NCBI RefSeq assembly: GCF_029223585.1
Contig: NZ_CP119423.1
Location: 1,178,001-1,242,000 of the forward strand
DNA length: 64,000 bases
Source of the DNA: Photobacterium sp. DA100
Lineage (GTDB): Bacteria; Pseudomonadota; Gammaproteobacteria; Enterobacterales; Vibrionaceae
Reading direction: 5' to 3'
Shown one piece after another: positions 16,238 to 26,053 of the stretch. The notes beneath the pieces were generated by a model. It was not told the DNA's origin. It did not search any database and saw nothing but the letters and a program-made list of their open reading frames with translations. Made by a program: the position numbers and the translations under genes. The first letter of the stretch is position 1. Each line of letters starts with the position of its first letter.

Positions 16238-19200
16238 ATGAAGCAGGATATTGCAAGCTATTTTATTCGCAACAAAGTGATCAGCTGGATGCTGACCCTG
16301 ATCTTTTTGATCGGCGGTACCATGGCATTTTTTGGCTTGGGGCGACTTGAAGACCCGGCTTTCACGATCAAGGATGCCATGGTGATCACTTCTTATCCCG
16401 GAGCGACACCATTGCAAGTCGAAGAGGAAGTGACCTATCCGATCGAGAAAGCAATCCAGCAGTTGATATATGTTGATGAGGTGAACTCGGTCTCTAGCCG
16501 CGGGCTTTCACAGATCACCGTGACCATGAAGAACAACTACGGGCCTGATGATCTGCCGCAAATTTGGGATGAAATGCGGCGTAAGGTCAACGATCTCAAG
16601 CCGTCGTTGCCGCCGGGGGTGCATGAGCCTTCTGTTGTCGACGACTTTGGTGATGTGTTCGGTATGTTGCTGGCGATAACTGGTAAGGGATACAGCTACA
16701 AGGAGCTCAGCGATTATGTGGATTACCTGCGCCGTGAAATTGAGCTTGTCGACGGCGTGGGAAAAGTATCGGTGACGGGGACCCAGCAAGAGCAGGTGTT
16801 TATCGAAATCTCGATGCAACGTCTCAGCAGTTTGGGGATTTCGCCGCAGACCATTTATAGCACGCTCGAAACCCAGAATCTGGTCACCAGTGCCGGTGCC
16901 GTCCGTATCGGCAATGAGTATATCCGTGTCCATCCGACCGGTGAGTTCCAGAGTGTTGATGAACTCGGTGATTTGATTATCACCGAGAGCGGGGCGGAAG
17001 GGCTTATCTACCTGAAGGATGTGGCTGACATCAAACGTGATTTCCAAGAAGTCCCGAGTAATTTGATCAGCTACAACGGCAGGCAAGCGCTGCATGTTGG
17101 GATCTCGGCAGTTGAAGGCGTCAACGTTGTCGAGGTTGGTAAGCGCGTTGAAAGGCGGCTTAACGAACTCAAAGAGCAGCAGCCAGTCGGTATTGATATC
17201 GGGGTGGTGTATAGCCAGCCGACCGAGGTCGACAAATCTGTCAGTGGGTTTGTGATCAGCCTGGGCCAGGCCGTGGCGATTGTTATTATCGTCTTGCTGT
17301 TCTTCATGGGGCTGAGATCTGGCCTATTGATCGGCTTGATCCTGCTGCTGACCGTACTGGGCACCTTCGTCTTCATGAGCTGGTTGGCTATCGACTTGCA
17401 GCGGATCTCGCTGGGGGCGCTGGTTATCGCGCTGGGTATGCTGGTGGATAATGCGATAGTGGTGGTCGAAGGAGTGCTGATAGGGATGCAGAAGGGACGG
17501 ACCCGGATGCAGGCGGCCTCGGATATTGTGACCCAGACTAAGTGGCCGTTGCTGGGAGCGACCGTGATTGCGGTCATGGCATTCGCGCCGATAGGTTTAT
17601 CTCAGGACTCGACCGGTGAGTATTGTCGGACGTTGTTTACCGTGCTGTTGATCTCCTTGATGCTCAGCTGGTTTACCGCAATTTCTCTGACGCCGTTTTT
17701 CAGTGACTTGTTCTTCAAGAGTGTCAAAACCGGTAACCAGGATCCGGATGCGGACCCTTATGCCGGCAAGATATTCGTCTTGTACCGGACATTCCTCGAG
17801 TTCTGCATGCGCCGTGCATGGATGACAGTGATTGTGCTGGTGGCCATGCTGGGGGCTAGCCTGTATGGCTTTACCCTTCTCAAGCAGTCGTTCTTCCCGG
17901 CGTCGACGACACCGATGTTCATGGTCGACATCTGGCTGCCGGAAGGGACGGATATCCGGGCAACCAACGCGACCTTGGAAGAGCTGGAAGGTATCGTGAG
18001 GCAGGATGAACGTGTCGAGTATGTCAGTTCCAGTGCCGGTAAGGGCTCGCAGCGCTTCATGCTGACCTATTCGCCGGAGAAGAGTTACTCCTCCTATGGT
18101 GAGTTGGTTATTCGGGTTAACAGCTTCGATGATGTGATGCCGGTCATGGGTAAGCTCGGTGAGGTGCTGGACACACGCCATCCCGAGCTGGAATACAAGC
18201 TCAAGCAGATCATGCTTGGCCCATCATCGGGCTCGAAAATCGAGGCCCGTCTGGTTGGCCCCGATCCCACAGTGCTGCGCACATTGGCCAAGCAGGTGGT
18301 GGATATCATGAATGCCGATCCAGGGGCGTTTAATATTCGCCATGACTGGCGTGAGCGCAATAAGGTGATCGAGCCGGTCTTTAACGAAAGCCAGGCTCGC
18401 CGCTACGGTATCACCAAAAAAGATGTCGACGATCTGTTGCAGATGTCCTTCTCCGGCTTGACCGTCGGGGTATACCGTGACGGAACCAACCTAATGCCTA
18501 TCGTCGCCCGATTGCCGGAAGAGGAGCGCGTGGATGTCAGTACGATCGAAGGGATGAAAATCTGGAGCCCGGCAACGCAAGGCTATATTCCGCTGCAGCA
18601 GGTGATCAATGGCGTCAATATGATTTGGGAAGACCCGTTGATTGCGAGGAAAGACCGCAAGCGGATGCTGACTGTGATGGCTGATCCGGATCCGTTGGGC
18701 GATGAAACGGCGGCGACGGTGCAGGCTCGTATCCAGCCGCTGATCGAAGGGCTGGATTATCCGCCGGGCTATTCGTTGGAGTGGGGGGGAGAGTATGAGT
18801 CCTCGGCCGATGCGAAGGCCTCGCTGTTCCAGACCATGCCGATGGGGTACCTGGTCATGTTCTTGATCACCATCTTCCTGTTCAACAAAGTGAAGGAAGC
18901 TTTGATTGTCTGGGCGACGGTACCATTGGCGGTCATTGGTGTTACCACCGGGTTGCTATTGCTCAACACTCCGTTTGGCTTCATGGCCCTGCTAGGCTTC
19001 CTCAGCCTGTCGGGGATGTTGGTGAAAAACGGTATCGTACTGCTGGATCAAATCGAAATTGAAATAGCCAGCGGTAAGGAGAAGTATCAAGCGGTGGTTG
19101 ATGCTGCGGTGAGCCGTGTGAGACCGGTGTGTATGGCGGCGATCACCACGGTACTGGGTATGGTGCCTTTGCTGCCGGATGTGTTCTTCAAACCTATGGC

Positions 19201-19333
19201 CGTGACCATCATGTTTGGTTTGGGCTTTGCAACGGTATTGACCCTGATTGTGGTACCTGTGCTGTATCGCCTGTTCCACCATGTGTCGCTACCTGATAGC
19301 CGTTCGGCGGTAGTCGAGCCGGCGCATAGTTAG
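16238..19333 (+). CDS. RND multidrug efflux pump, HAE1-type inner-membrane subunit
   Basis: A 1031-residue proton-driven pump with the RND plan: one N-terminal membrane helix (residues 13-32), a large periplasmic loop, a helix bundle around 335-540, a second large loop and a final bundle (about 865-1015). In helix 4 the relay motif reads LGMLVDNAIVVVEG. Asp404 is present, but the adjacent position is Asn405 where AcrB has a second Asp. Family motifs in the porter domain include SYPGATPLQVEEEVTYPIE (residues 51-69). It is the third gene of the adaptor-adaptor-pump operon. No TolC-type gene or regulator is nearby, so a chromosomal TolC is presumed. Confidence 0.95.
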   Translation: MKQDIASYFIRNKVISWMLTLIFLIGGTMAFFGLGRLEDPAFTIKDAMVITSYPGATPLQVEEEVTYPIEKAIQQLIYVDEVNSVSSRGLSQITVTMKNNYGPDDLPQIWDEMRRKVNDLKPSLPPGVHEPSVVDDFGDVFGMLLAITGKGYSYKELSDYVDYLRREIELVDGVGKVSVTGTQQEQVFIEISMQRLSSLGISPQTIYSTLETQNLVTSAGAVRIGNEYIRVHPTGEFQSVDELGDLIITESGAEGLIYLKDVADIKRDFQEVPSNLISYNGRQALHVGISAVEGVNVVEVGKRVERRLNELKEQQPVGIDIGVVYSQPTEVDKSVSGFVISLGQAVAIVIIVLLFFMGLRSGLLIGLILLLTVLGTFVFMSWLAIDLQRISLGALVIALGMLVDNAIVVVEGVLIGMQKGRTRMQAASDIVTQTKWPLLGATVIAVMAFAPIGLSQDSTGEYCRTLFTVLLISLMLSWFTAISLTPFFSDLFFKSVKTGNQDPDADPYAGKIFVLYRTFLEFCMRRAWMTVIVLVAMLGASLYGFTLLKQSFFPASTTPMFMVDIWLPEGTDIRATNATLEELEGIVRQDERVEYVSSSAGKGSQRFMLTYSPEKSYSSYGELVIRVNSFDDVMPVMGKLGEVLDTRHPELEYKLKQIMLGPSSGSKIEARLVGPDPTVLRTLAKQVVDIMNADPGAFNIRHDWRERNKVIEPVFNESQARRYGITKKDVDDLLQMSFSGLTVGVYRDGTNLMPIVARLPEEERVDVSTIEGMKIWSPATQGYIPLQQVINGVNMIWEDPLIARKDRKRMLTVMADPDPLGDETAATVQARIQPLIEGLDYPPGYSLEWGGEYESSADAKASLFQTMPMGYLVMFLITIFLFNKVKEALIVWATVPLAVIGVTTGLLLLNTPFGFMALLGFLSLSGMLVKNGIVLLDQIEIEIASGKEKYQAVVDAAVSRVRPVCMAAITTVLGMVPLLPDVFFKPMAVTIMFGLGFATVLTLIVVPVLYRLFHHVSLPDSRSAVVEPAHS

Positions 19334-19357
19334 AGCGGGCTAAAACACGCAAGAAAC

Positions 19358-19385
19358 AAAAGGGGCGCAATGTGCGCCCCTTTTT
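19358..19385. terminator. Terminator between the RND operon and pyrC
   Basis: Arms AAAGGGGCGCA/TGCGCCCCTTT with a three-base loop, then T5. It lies between convergent genes and may serve both. Confidence 0.9.
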
Positions 19386-19426
19386 ATTTGGTTATGCTAT
19401 TAGATCAGAGATAAAGTGAAAGGTTT

Positions 19427-20458
19427 TTAAGCGGTTACTTTCCAAGTCATCTCTTCGCCGGCGCGGATTGGTACCACAACATCGTTACCAAACGCCATGG
19501 TTTCAGGTACGGCCCAGTTTTCTTTAGTCAGGGTGATCGTATCTGTGTTGCGCGGCAGGCCGTAGAAATCCGGGCCGTTGAAGCTGGCAAAGGCTTCTAG
19601 TTTATCCAGCGCATCAGCTTGCTCGAACACTTCGGCATACAACTCGATGGCGGCATGAGCCGTATAGGAGCCGGCACAGCCGCAGGCAGACTCTTTGCGG
19701 CCTTGGGCATGCGGGGCCGAGTCGGTACCCAGGAAGAATTTCGGGCTGCCGCTGGTTGCTGCTGCGACCAGTGCCTGCTGGTGGATGTTGCGCTTGAGGA
19801 TTGGCAGGCAGTAAAAGTGTGGGCGGATCCCGCCTACCAGCATGTGGTTGCGGTTGAACATCAGGTGGTGTGCCGTGATGGTTGCTGCCACATTTGGGCC
19901 GGCATTGTTGACAAACTCGACGGCATCTTTGGTGGTGATGTGCTCGACCACGATTTTCAGGTTTGGCATCTTCTCAACGATAGGGCCAAGTACGGTGTCG
20001 AGGAATTGCTTTTCGCGATCGAAGATATCAACTTCATGGGTTGTTACCTCACCGTGGATCAGAAGCAGCATCCCTTCTTCCTGCATCGCTTCCAGTGTCG
20101 GGATCAGCTTGTCGATAGACGTCACACCCGAGTCGGAGTTGGTGGTTGCACCTGCAGGGTAAAGCTTGGCGGCAAAGATATGGCCGGTTGCTTTTGCTTT
20201 GCGAATTTCGTCAGGGGTGGTGTTGTCGGTGAGGTAGAGAGTCATAAGAGGGGAGAAATTGCCTTGAGGCTTTTCGGCAAGGATACGGTCGCGGTAGGCC
20301 AGTGCAGCTTCCGTATCGGTGACCGGTGGGATCAAGTTTGGCATGATGATAGCTCGACCCATGTAGCGGCTGATATCGCGAACGGTATCTGTCAACACTT
20401 CACCATCGCGCAAATGGGTGTGCCAGTCATCAGGACGTGTGATCGTAATAGTCGTCAT
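19427..20458 (-). CDS. pyrC: Dihydroorotase PyrC
   Basis: A 343-residue zinc amidohydrolase of pyrimidine synthesis that cyclises N-carbamoyl-L-aspartate to dihydroorotate. Metal ligands are all present: His13 and His15 (HTHLRDG), the carboxylated Lys98 ([13 protein letters not shown]), His135 (IHGE), His173 (VEHIT), and the catalytic Asp246 (GTDSAPH). Length and motifs match the class II enzyme of E. coli (348). A strong GGGAGGGAAG ribosome site precedes the ATG. A PurR-like operator overlaps the likely -35 about 100 bases upstream. Confidence 0.97.
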   Translation of the reverse strand: MTTITITRPDDWHTHLRDGEVLTDTVRDISRYMGRAIIMPNLIPPVTDTEAALAYRDRILAEKPQGNFSPLMTLYLTDNTTPDEIRKAKATGHIFAAKLYPAGATTNSDSGVTSIDKLIPTLEAMQEEGMLLLIHGEVTTHEVDIFDREKQFLDTVLGPIVEKMPNLKIVVEHITTKDAVEFVNNAGPNVAATITAHHLMFNRNHMLVGGIRPHFYCLPILKRNIHQQALVAAATSGSPKFFLGTDSAPHAQGRKESACGCAGSYTAHAAIELYAEVFEQADALDKLEAFASFNGPDFYGLPRNTDTITLTKENWAVPETMAFGNDVVVPIRAGEEMTWKVTA

Positions 20459-20533
20459 TGTTGCTTCCCTCCCAAAAAAAATCGACCGATTCTAAAACCT
20501 CTGCCAAAGCTTGTAAAGCGGGTTGTTCAAACT

Positions 20534-20562
20534 ATTGAATTAATTGGTGCACAATGGAGCAA
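20534..20562 (-). promoter_or_regulatory. Candidate sigma70 promoter of pyrC
   Basis: Minus strand TTGCTC (20562-20557), a 17-base spacer, and TTCAAT (20539-20534). Each hexamer matches the consensus at four of six positions. It would start transcription near 20527, giving a leader of about 70 bases. Confidence 0.45.
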
Positions 20563-20572
20563 ACGATTGCTT
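20557..20572. promoter_or_regulatory. PurR-like operator upstream of pyrC
   Basis: The minus strand reads AAGCAATCGTTTGCTC, which fits the ANGCAANCGNTTNCNT PurR pattern at every fixed base but the last. It overlaps the -35 of the candidate pyrC promoter. In E. coli pyrC belongs to the PurR regulon, so the site is expected. Confidence 0.65.
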
Positions 20573-20620
20573 TTAGCGGGTGTAAATAGGTGACTTCCTC
20601 GGTTAGGGCTTGAGGCATTA

Positions 20621-20650
20621 AGAAATAAGCCAGCCGAGACGGCTGGCTTT
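20621..20650 (-). terminator. Terminator of the chemotaxis receptor gene
   Basis: Arms AAGCCAGCC/GGCTGGCTT with a five-base loop, followed on the minus strand by ATTTCTTA. It lies just past the receptor stop codon. Confidence 0.75.
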
Positions 20651-20671
20651 AGGACGGGGTGAAAAAGCAAT

Positions 20672-22675
20672 TTAGAGCTTGAAGCGGTGGACCAGATCGT
20701 TCTGCTGATGGGCGAGCTGATCGAGCTTGCTGCTAGCTTCAGCCACTTCCTCCATCGCGCGATAGTTGGAATCGGCAATATGGCTGATGTCTTCCAGCGA
20801 GCGGGCGATAGAGCCCGTGGTACTGCGCTGCTCTTCCGCCGCTTGCGCAATTTGGGTACTCATCTTGCTGATCTCGAGAATGATGGCCTGGATTTCTTCC
20901 ATTGCACTGTTGGCATCCGAGGCCTGGGTGATACTGTTTTCCATTTCGCTGACACAGCTCTGCATGACGTCAACGGCCTGGCCCGAACTGGATTGCAGGC
21001 GCTGGATCATCTGCTCGATTTCGGACGTCGAGTCGGTGGTCCGCTTGGCCAGTACCCGGACTTCGTCTGCCACCACGGCAAAGCCGCGGCCTTGCTCGCC
21101 GGCCCGTGCCGCCTCGATGGCTGCATTGAGCGCGAGCAGGTTGGTCTGGTCGGCAATGTTTCTGATCACATCCAGGATTGAGCCGATATTGCTGCTCATT
21201 TCCTGCAGTTCCGAAACGGCGTGGACCGATTTGTCTAAACGCGTCGACAGCTGGTGTGCCGTGTTGATATTGCGGCTCATGACGTCCCGGCCCGTGCTCG
21301 ACGCCTGTTCGACTTCATGGACCCGCTCCATGGTGCTCTGGGCGCTGTGGGACACGTCCGTGACAGATTGCTCCATTTCGGTCATGGCCGTAGCGACAGA
21401 GGCCGTTTGCTGGCGTTGCTCGTTGAGCCGGTGTTTCGCTTCAGTGGTTGTTGATTGATTTACTTCGGCGACAGAGGTGAGATCGCTGGAGGCTTGGCTC
21501 AGTTTGCCAAGGATTTCCTGCAGGTTATCGGCCAGGGTATTGATGTAGTTGCCCAATTTGCTGAATTCGGCAAACTGGTTGACTTGGCTGCGTTTGGTCA
21601 TGTCCCCCTTGGCTAAGGCTTCAAGCGTGGCCAGGGTCGCGTTCAGGGGCTTGCGGACACTTTGGGCGATATACCAACCGATGAACAGGGCAAACAGGGT
21701 GGTCCCTATCCCGAGGATGGTCGCATTGCGGAAGCCCTGGTTGTAGGTGCGGTCGGCGTTGGTGATGGCGGTATCCATTTGGGTTGTCGCCTGGGCGCTG
21801 AAGCCAGCTAGCAGTTCCGTTGCCTGGTCGATTTCATTGGCGAGGGTAGCAATGTTGTCGTAGAGCCGGTTGCGGGCCTCGATATACTGGAAGTGGGCAT
21901 CCAGTACCCCACCGGATTGACCGATATCGACGGTGTATTGGTCAATCGACTTGTCAAAAATTGGCTTGAGCTCCGGCATGATCGCAAGCAGCGAGCGATA
22001 GGCATTGTTGAGGTGGTTGATGTTACGCCGGTTGCTTTTGATGGCGTTGTCAATGGTGCTGATATCTTCCGTTGCGAGGGCATCGGAAGTGACGACCTCG
22101 GTTTCCTGCAGTTTGACAAAGTAGTTCTTGGCAATCATCTTGACCGAAATACTCTCTTGATCATCCACATAGTCTTTCATCCGGCTATTGAGGCTGCTGT
22201 GCAGCTGCTGGAAGCGTCGGGCAGATTGTTGACGATCGGCTTGGGCAAGCAGCTGGATCCGGTAGTTGTCCATCGCGTTGTGCGCCTCGCGGAAATAACG
22301 GTTTTCCAAGGCGATCAGTGCTTCCAGCTGGCCGCTTAGCGCCGCATTGTCTCGTGAGGCGCTCACTAGCTGTTCGAAAGCCGTTAGAAATTGCTGGTGG
22401 GCCTGGCCAAACTGCTTTTCGTAGCCATCCATTCGCTCAAGGTTCTGGCTGGTGAGGAAATCCTTGTAGATCTTGTCAGCGGCCAGCAGTCTTACGCTGA
22501 CTTGGTTTGATAGTGATACCAAAGGCATCGACTGGGTAGTGACGATCTGGAGCTGTTGGTGGATCCGGCTGGTACCATCGAGCATCATCACCAGCGTGGC
22601 AACAAATAGCATGACCATGACGGTGATAGCGGTATACATACGTCGTATGACAGAGGTCTGTTTCGTTGTCTTCAT
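20672..22675 (-). CDS. Methyl-accepting chemotaxis protein
   Basis: A 667-residue transmembrane receptor that signals through CheW/CheA to the flagellar motor. An N-terminal membrane helix (about residues 12-34) leads to a large helical periplasmic sensor domain. A second helix ([14 protein letters not shown], about 330) is followed by a HAMP domain ([19 protein letters not shown]) and a long coiled-coil signalling domain. The conserved hairpin tip includes [20 protein letters not shown] near residue 525. The frame is open 44 codons upstream, but ATG at 22675 has an AGGGAT site. There is no C-terminal CheR pentapeptide. Ligand unknown. Confidence 0.94.
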   Translation of the reverse strand: MKTTKQTSVIRRMYTAITVMVMLFVATLVMMLDGTSRIHQQLQIVTTQSMPLVSLSNQVSVRLLAADKIYKDFLTSQNLERMDGYEKQFGQAHQQFLTAFEQLVSASRDNAALSGQLEALIALENRYFREAHNAMDNYRIQLLAQADRQQSARRFQQLHSSLNSRMKDYVDDQESISVKMIAKNYFVKLQETEVVTSDALATEDISTIDNAIKSNRRNINHLNNAYRSLLAIMPELKPIFDKSIDQYTVDIGQSGGVLDAHFQYIEARNRLYDNIATLANEIDQATELLAGFSAQATTQMDTAITNADRTYNQGFRNATILGIGTTLFALFIGWYIAQSVRKPLNATLATLEALAKGDMTKRSQVNQFAEFSKLGNYINTLADNLQEILGKLSQASSDLTSVAEVNQSTTTEAKHRLNEQRQQTASVATAMTEMEQSVTDVSHSAQSTMERVHEVEQASSTGRDVMSRNINTAHQLSTRLDKSVHAVSELQEMSSNIGSILDVIRNIADQTNLLALNAAIEAARAGEQGRGFAVVADEVRVLAKRTTDSTSEIEQMIQRLQSSSGQAVDVMQSCVSEMENSITQASDANSAMEEIQAIILEISKMSTQIAQAAEEQRSTTGSIARSLEDISHIADSNYRAMEEVAEASSKLDQLAHQQNDLVHRFKL

Positions 22676-23119
22676 AATATCCCTAAAAAGTACAAGCAAG
22701 CGACAGCAGAACTTACTTATGGCAATGTAATACGAAGTTAGAATTATGGTTTTAGTCTTCGTACAAAATGTGACGGCTAAAATTTTAGAAGCAAAAAAAG
22801 CGAACAAAATTGCGTCATTTTCGACTCACCCAACCCATAAATTCCGGTTATGGGTCCGGCACATCATGCCAAATAGTAAATGATTTTGCTCCGTACATTC
22901 TTTGACGGCTGCATCAAAAAATAACTTTGTTATCCGGTGATTTAATTCACATCGTCCAACGCGTTGGTGGGCGTTTTTGTGCTATTGACTTGCGATCATT
23001 AGGGGGAGGGGGCAAAAAAGAGCTGGAAAAAAGATTAAAAACAATGTTCAATATTGCTCTTATTAACGTAGTCGAGCATACTGCAAGTGTAGATTCGATA
23101 ACGATAAATGGAGCAAGAC
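22676..23119. other. Divergent control region, chemotaxis receptor/hinT
   Basis: 444 bases between divergent genes. It holds a perfect inverted repeat ACCCATAA-N7-TTATGGGT (22833-22855) and a 12-bp palindrome CCAACGCGTTGG (22956-22967). A 66-codon open frame at 22927 lacks a ribosome site and family resemblance. No RNA gene is recognised. Confidence 0.4.
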
Positions 23120-23470
23120 ATGGCTGAAGAAACCATTTTCAGTAAGATTATTCGCAAGGAAATTCCCGCTGACATTCTTTATCAGGACGATTTGGTAACG
23201 GCTTTCCGCGATATTAACCCGCGTGCGCCAAGCCACATTCTGATCATTCCGAATAAGTTGCTGCCAACCGTTAACGATGTGGAAGCAGAGGATGAATTGA
23301 TGATGGGGCGCTTGTTTACGGTTGCCCGTAAGCTTGCCGAGCAGGAAGGGGTTGCTGAAGACGGTTACCGTTTGATCATGAACTGTAACCCGCATGGTGG
23401 CCAGGAGGTATATCACATTCATATGCACCTGCTGGGTGGTCGCCCTCTGGGGCCGATGCTTGTGGGTTAG
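23120..23470 (+). CDS. hinT: HIT-family purine nucleoside phosphoramidase HinT
   Basis: A 116-residue cytosolic hydrolase of the histidine triad family that cleaves AMP-lysine and other adenosine phosphoramidates. The triad His99-Ile-His101-Met-His103 lies in [15 protein letters not shown]. Length matches E. coli HinT (119). The ATG at 23120 has a GGAG site eight bases upstream; the ATG at 23108 contains that site and is less likely. It starts the block hinT ... ycfL-lpoB-thiK, the same order as in E. coli. Confidence 0.96.
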   Translation: MAEETIFSKIIRKEIPADILYQDDLVTAFRDINPRAPSHILIIPNKLLPTVNDVEAEDELMMGRLFTVARKLAEQEGVAEDGYRLIMNCNPHGGQEVYHIHMHLLGGRPLGPMLVG

Positions 23471-23610
23471 TGTAAGGCTCGGCTGGCCGGTTATTGGTTA
23501 GCCGAGAGCAAGTGAACTTCTGTTCCAAATTGAAGTCTGAGTGGCGAGTATTTACGGCGTGTTTGCTGATGATAGATGGCACTCAGGCTTTGTTTTAGGG
23601 TTGGCAAAAG

Positions 23611-24996
23611 ATGTTGAAACATGCCGTCGTAGCGGTGTTGTCGTTTGGGTTGGTTGCATGTGCAAATTTATCTACCCAGAGTTTATTTAGTCATTATAGT
23701 GCGGCTAACAGTAAGGCCCATCAGGCAATGCAGCAGGGCTCGTACCAACAAGCCCTGGACGTATTGCCTGATGCGCCTGCCGGTGAAATCCTAGATGGTA
23801 TGGAAAAGGGACGGGTTGGCTTCGTCGCTGGTCACTACCCGCAGAGCTTTGGGGCGCTGCAGGCGGCTGACAGTGCGGTCAAGGAGCAGCAGCGCCAGGC
23901 TCGTATTCAGGTGTCGGAAGGGTTCAATCAGGTAGGTTCATTGCTGACCAATGATAATATGATCACCTACCGCCCTGCGGACTACGAGCTGGGCTTTTTA
24001 CATCTTTACCTGGCTCTCAATTACCTTCAGCAACGCAACCTCGAAGGGGCGCTGGTGGAAGTGCGCCGTGCCAACCAAGTGCAAGAAGCGGCAAAGAGGC
24101 AGCGGGAGGCCGAATTGGCGAAGGCGGCGAAGGAAGCGCGCCGAAAGGGATTGGATCAAAACCTTGGGGCTGTCTTGGCGCGCTATCCGGACGTGGGGAG
24201 TGAGCTGGGCAATATCCAGAACGGCTACCTGTTTTTCCTGTCCGGTGTACTCTACGAGGCTGATGGCGATCTCAACAGCGCTTATATCGACTACAAACGG
24301 GCCTTAGCGGTCGCCCCTAATAATCCGTTTGTCGCCGAGACGGTGCTGCGTCTGGCGACACGCATGCGGATGGACAATGATTTGCCTGCGTTACAGGCGC
24401 GATACGGCAAATACCAACCGCCCTCAGCCAGCACCGGCCGGGTCATCGTGTTTGACGAGCAGGGGGTGGTATCGGCAAGGGATGACTGGCGCCTGCCTAT
24501 CTGGCTAACAGACAGCCGAGGCGACGGGGTCATTTATAATCTGACCCTGCCTTATTATCGCACTCCGTCCAAGAATGCTTATACGCCGCTGCAGCTCAAT
24601 GGCGAGCCTCTGGCCGATAGTACCGTGGCCAATGTCGATGGCATGGCGCGCTACAGCCTTCAGGAAGATCTGCCGATGATTGTACTGCGGCAGGCTTTGC
24701 GGGTGGCGGCAAAGAACGAAGTGCGCAAAACCGCAGCAAGAGAAGCCAATGATGTGGGTAACGTATTGACTAATATATTCAATACTCTTACCGAGCAACC
24801 AGATACTCGAAGCTGGCAGACCTTGCCGGCGTCGGTGTCGATCGCCCAGCAAGATGTGGCGGCAGGGCACTATGATTTGGCCTGGAATGGCCATCAGATA
24901 GACGTAGATGTCCAGGCGGGAAGAACAACAATGGTGTGGGTATCACGTCAGGGAAATCAGCTGACCGGTTGGTCAGTCTTATTGGGGGGTAACTAA
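23611..24996 (+). CDS. COG3014-type lipoprotein with TPR-like repeats
   Basis: A 461-residue predicted outer-membrane lipoprotein; the signal ends LVAC (Cys17, then Ala). Helical repeats resembling tetratricopeptide units run through the first half, the clearest being GYLFFLSGVLYEADGDLNSA near residue 206. A charged helix rich in Lys/Arg/Glu lies at about 150-175. The C-terminal half looks beta-rich. I recall this family (COG3014) next to ycfL and lpoB in marine gamma-proteobacteria. Its stop overlaps the ycfL start (TAATG), so it is translated with ycfL and lpoB. A role in the LpoB/peptidoglycan context is inference. E. coli lacks this gene at the locus. Confidence 0.85.
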   Translation: MLKHAVVAVLSFGLVACANLSTQSLFSHYSAANSKAHQAMQQGSYQQALDVLPDAPAGEILDGMEKGRVGFVAGHYPQSFGALQAADSAVKEQQRQARIQVSEGFNQVGSLLTNDNMITYRPADYELGFLHLYLALNYLQQRNLEGALVEVRRANQVQEAAKRQREAELAKAAKEARRKGLDQNLGAVLARYPDVGSELGNIQNGYLFFLSGVLYEADGDLNSAYIDYKRALAVAPNNPFVAETVLRLATRMRMDNDLPALQARYGKYQPPSASTGRVIVFDEQGVVSARDDWRLPIWLTDSRGDGVIYNLTLPYYRTPSKNAYTPLQLNGEPLADSTVANVDGMARYSLQEDLPMIVLRQALRVAAKNEVRKTAAREANDVGNVLTNIFNTLTEQPDTRSWQTLPASVSIAQQDVAAGHYDLAWNGHQIDVDVQAGRTTMVWVSRQGNQLTGWSVLLGGN

Positions 24997-25382
24997 TGAG
25001 AATTTTACTTGTATTGGGTTTGGTCCTGGGGTTGGCCGCGTGTTCCAACACCACCTCGGGGATCAGCATTGAGAGCAGTAACCAAAGCGTGGTGATCGGG
25101 AACCCCAACTTGGCTAGCCGGCTTTCGATTGAGCAGGCCCATGTTTCCGAGGTCAACGGCTTGCTGAAAGCAGGGGTGCCGGTGACCAGCCAGATTGACT
25201 CTGATCTGAATCTGCAATACCGCTTTTATTGGTATGATGCCCAGGGACTGGAAGTGAGCGGAAGCGATAGCCCTTGGCGGCAGGTTGTGCTGCATGGCAA
25301 AGATACAATGACATTACAAGCCGTTGCCAGAAGCCCTCAGGCGACACAATACCGGATTTATATCCGAAAAGCTGATTATTAA
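24996..25382 (+). CDS. ycfL: YcfL family lipoprotein (DUF1425)
   Basis: A 128-residue lipoprotein with signal MRILLVLGLVLGLAAC (Cys16, then Ser). The body is a small beta domain; the conserved NLQYRFYWYDAQGLEV and the C-terminal TQYRIYIRKADY are typical of the family. Function is not established. It overlaps the upstream lipoprotein by one base and is followed 51 bases later by lpoB, the same pair as ycfL-ycfM of E. coli. Confidence 0.88.
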   Translation: MRILLVLGLVLGLAACSNTTSGISIESSNQSVVIGNPNLASRLSIEQAHVSEVNGLLKAGVPVTSQIDSDLNLQYRFYWYDAQGLEVSGSDSPWRQVVLHGKDTMTLQAVARSPQATQYRIYIRKADY

Positions 25383-25433
25383 TTTTGGGATTGGCACTGT
25401 AGCGAGTGCTGTTTGACTGATAAAGGTAAAACG

Positions 25434-26027
25434 ATGAAAAAAAGCGTAATCGCATTAATGGGTGTAGCGGCGCTGATGGGCGGGTGTGCCCAGAAGGTAA
25501 GCTATGGCGATGCTCAGCAGGCTGAAACAACCACTATTGAATTTGGTTCGACAGACTTGCAAAAGATTGCTGAAGAAATGACTGACAGCATGCTGACATC
25601 AGGCTCGGTCGCATACATTACCGGGAATGGCCAGCGCCCAATCATAGTTGTTGATAGTATCAAGAACAAAACCAGCGAGCATATTGATACCGAGTCGATC
25701 ACCGACTCTGTCAGCACACGCCTGCTTAACTCAGGCAAGTTCCGTTTTGTCGACATGACCCGTGTCGAAGACGTGCGTAAGCAGCTTAACTTCCAGAATA
25801 ATGACGAGCTGGTCAACCAGAGCACGGCGATTCAGTTCGGTAAAATGGTCGGGGCTGAGTACATGCTCTACGGTAACCTGTCGAGCATTGTGAAATCCGC
25901 CGGCAGCGACAAAGATGTCTACTACAAGATGACCATGCGCCTGATGGATTTGGAGACTGGCCTGATTGAGTGGGCTGACGAAACCGAGATCCGTAAGCAG
26001 GAATCGAAAAGCCTGCTGGGCTGGTAA
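25434..26027 (+). CDS. lpoB: Penicillin-binding protein activator LpoB
   Basis: A 197-residue outer-membrane lipoprotein that, in E. coli, reaches through peptidoglycan to activate the synthase PBP1b. The lipobox is LMGGC (Cys18). A short linker leads to the globular domain with RPIIVVDSIKNKTSEHIDT, TRLLNSGKFRFVD and GAEYMLYGNLSS, all typical of LpoB. The linker is shorter than in E. coli (213 residues). The ATG at 25434 follows AAAGG. It sits between ycfL and thiK, as in E. coli. Confidence 0.93.
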   Translation: MKKSVIALMGVAALMGGCAQKVSYGDAQQAETTTIEFGSTDLQKIAEEMTDSMLTSGSVAYITGNGQRPIIVVDSIKNKTSEHIDTESITDSVSTRLLNSGKFRFVDMTRVEDVRKQLNFQNNDELVNQSTAIQFGKMVGAEYMLYGNLSSIVKSAGSDKDVYYKMTMRLMDLETGLIEWADETEIRKQESKSLLGW

Positions 26028-26053
26028 CTTTTACACTAGGGTGCTCCGGTGCA

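Noticed and set aside
19619..20593. 324-codon open frame antisense to pyrC
   Set aside because: Overlaps nearly all of pyrC and its promoter; no recognisable motif.
22927..23127. 66-codon open frame before hinT
   Set aside because: No ribosome site, odd composition, and its end overlaps the hinT start.
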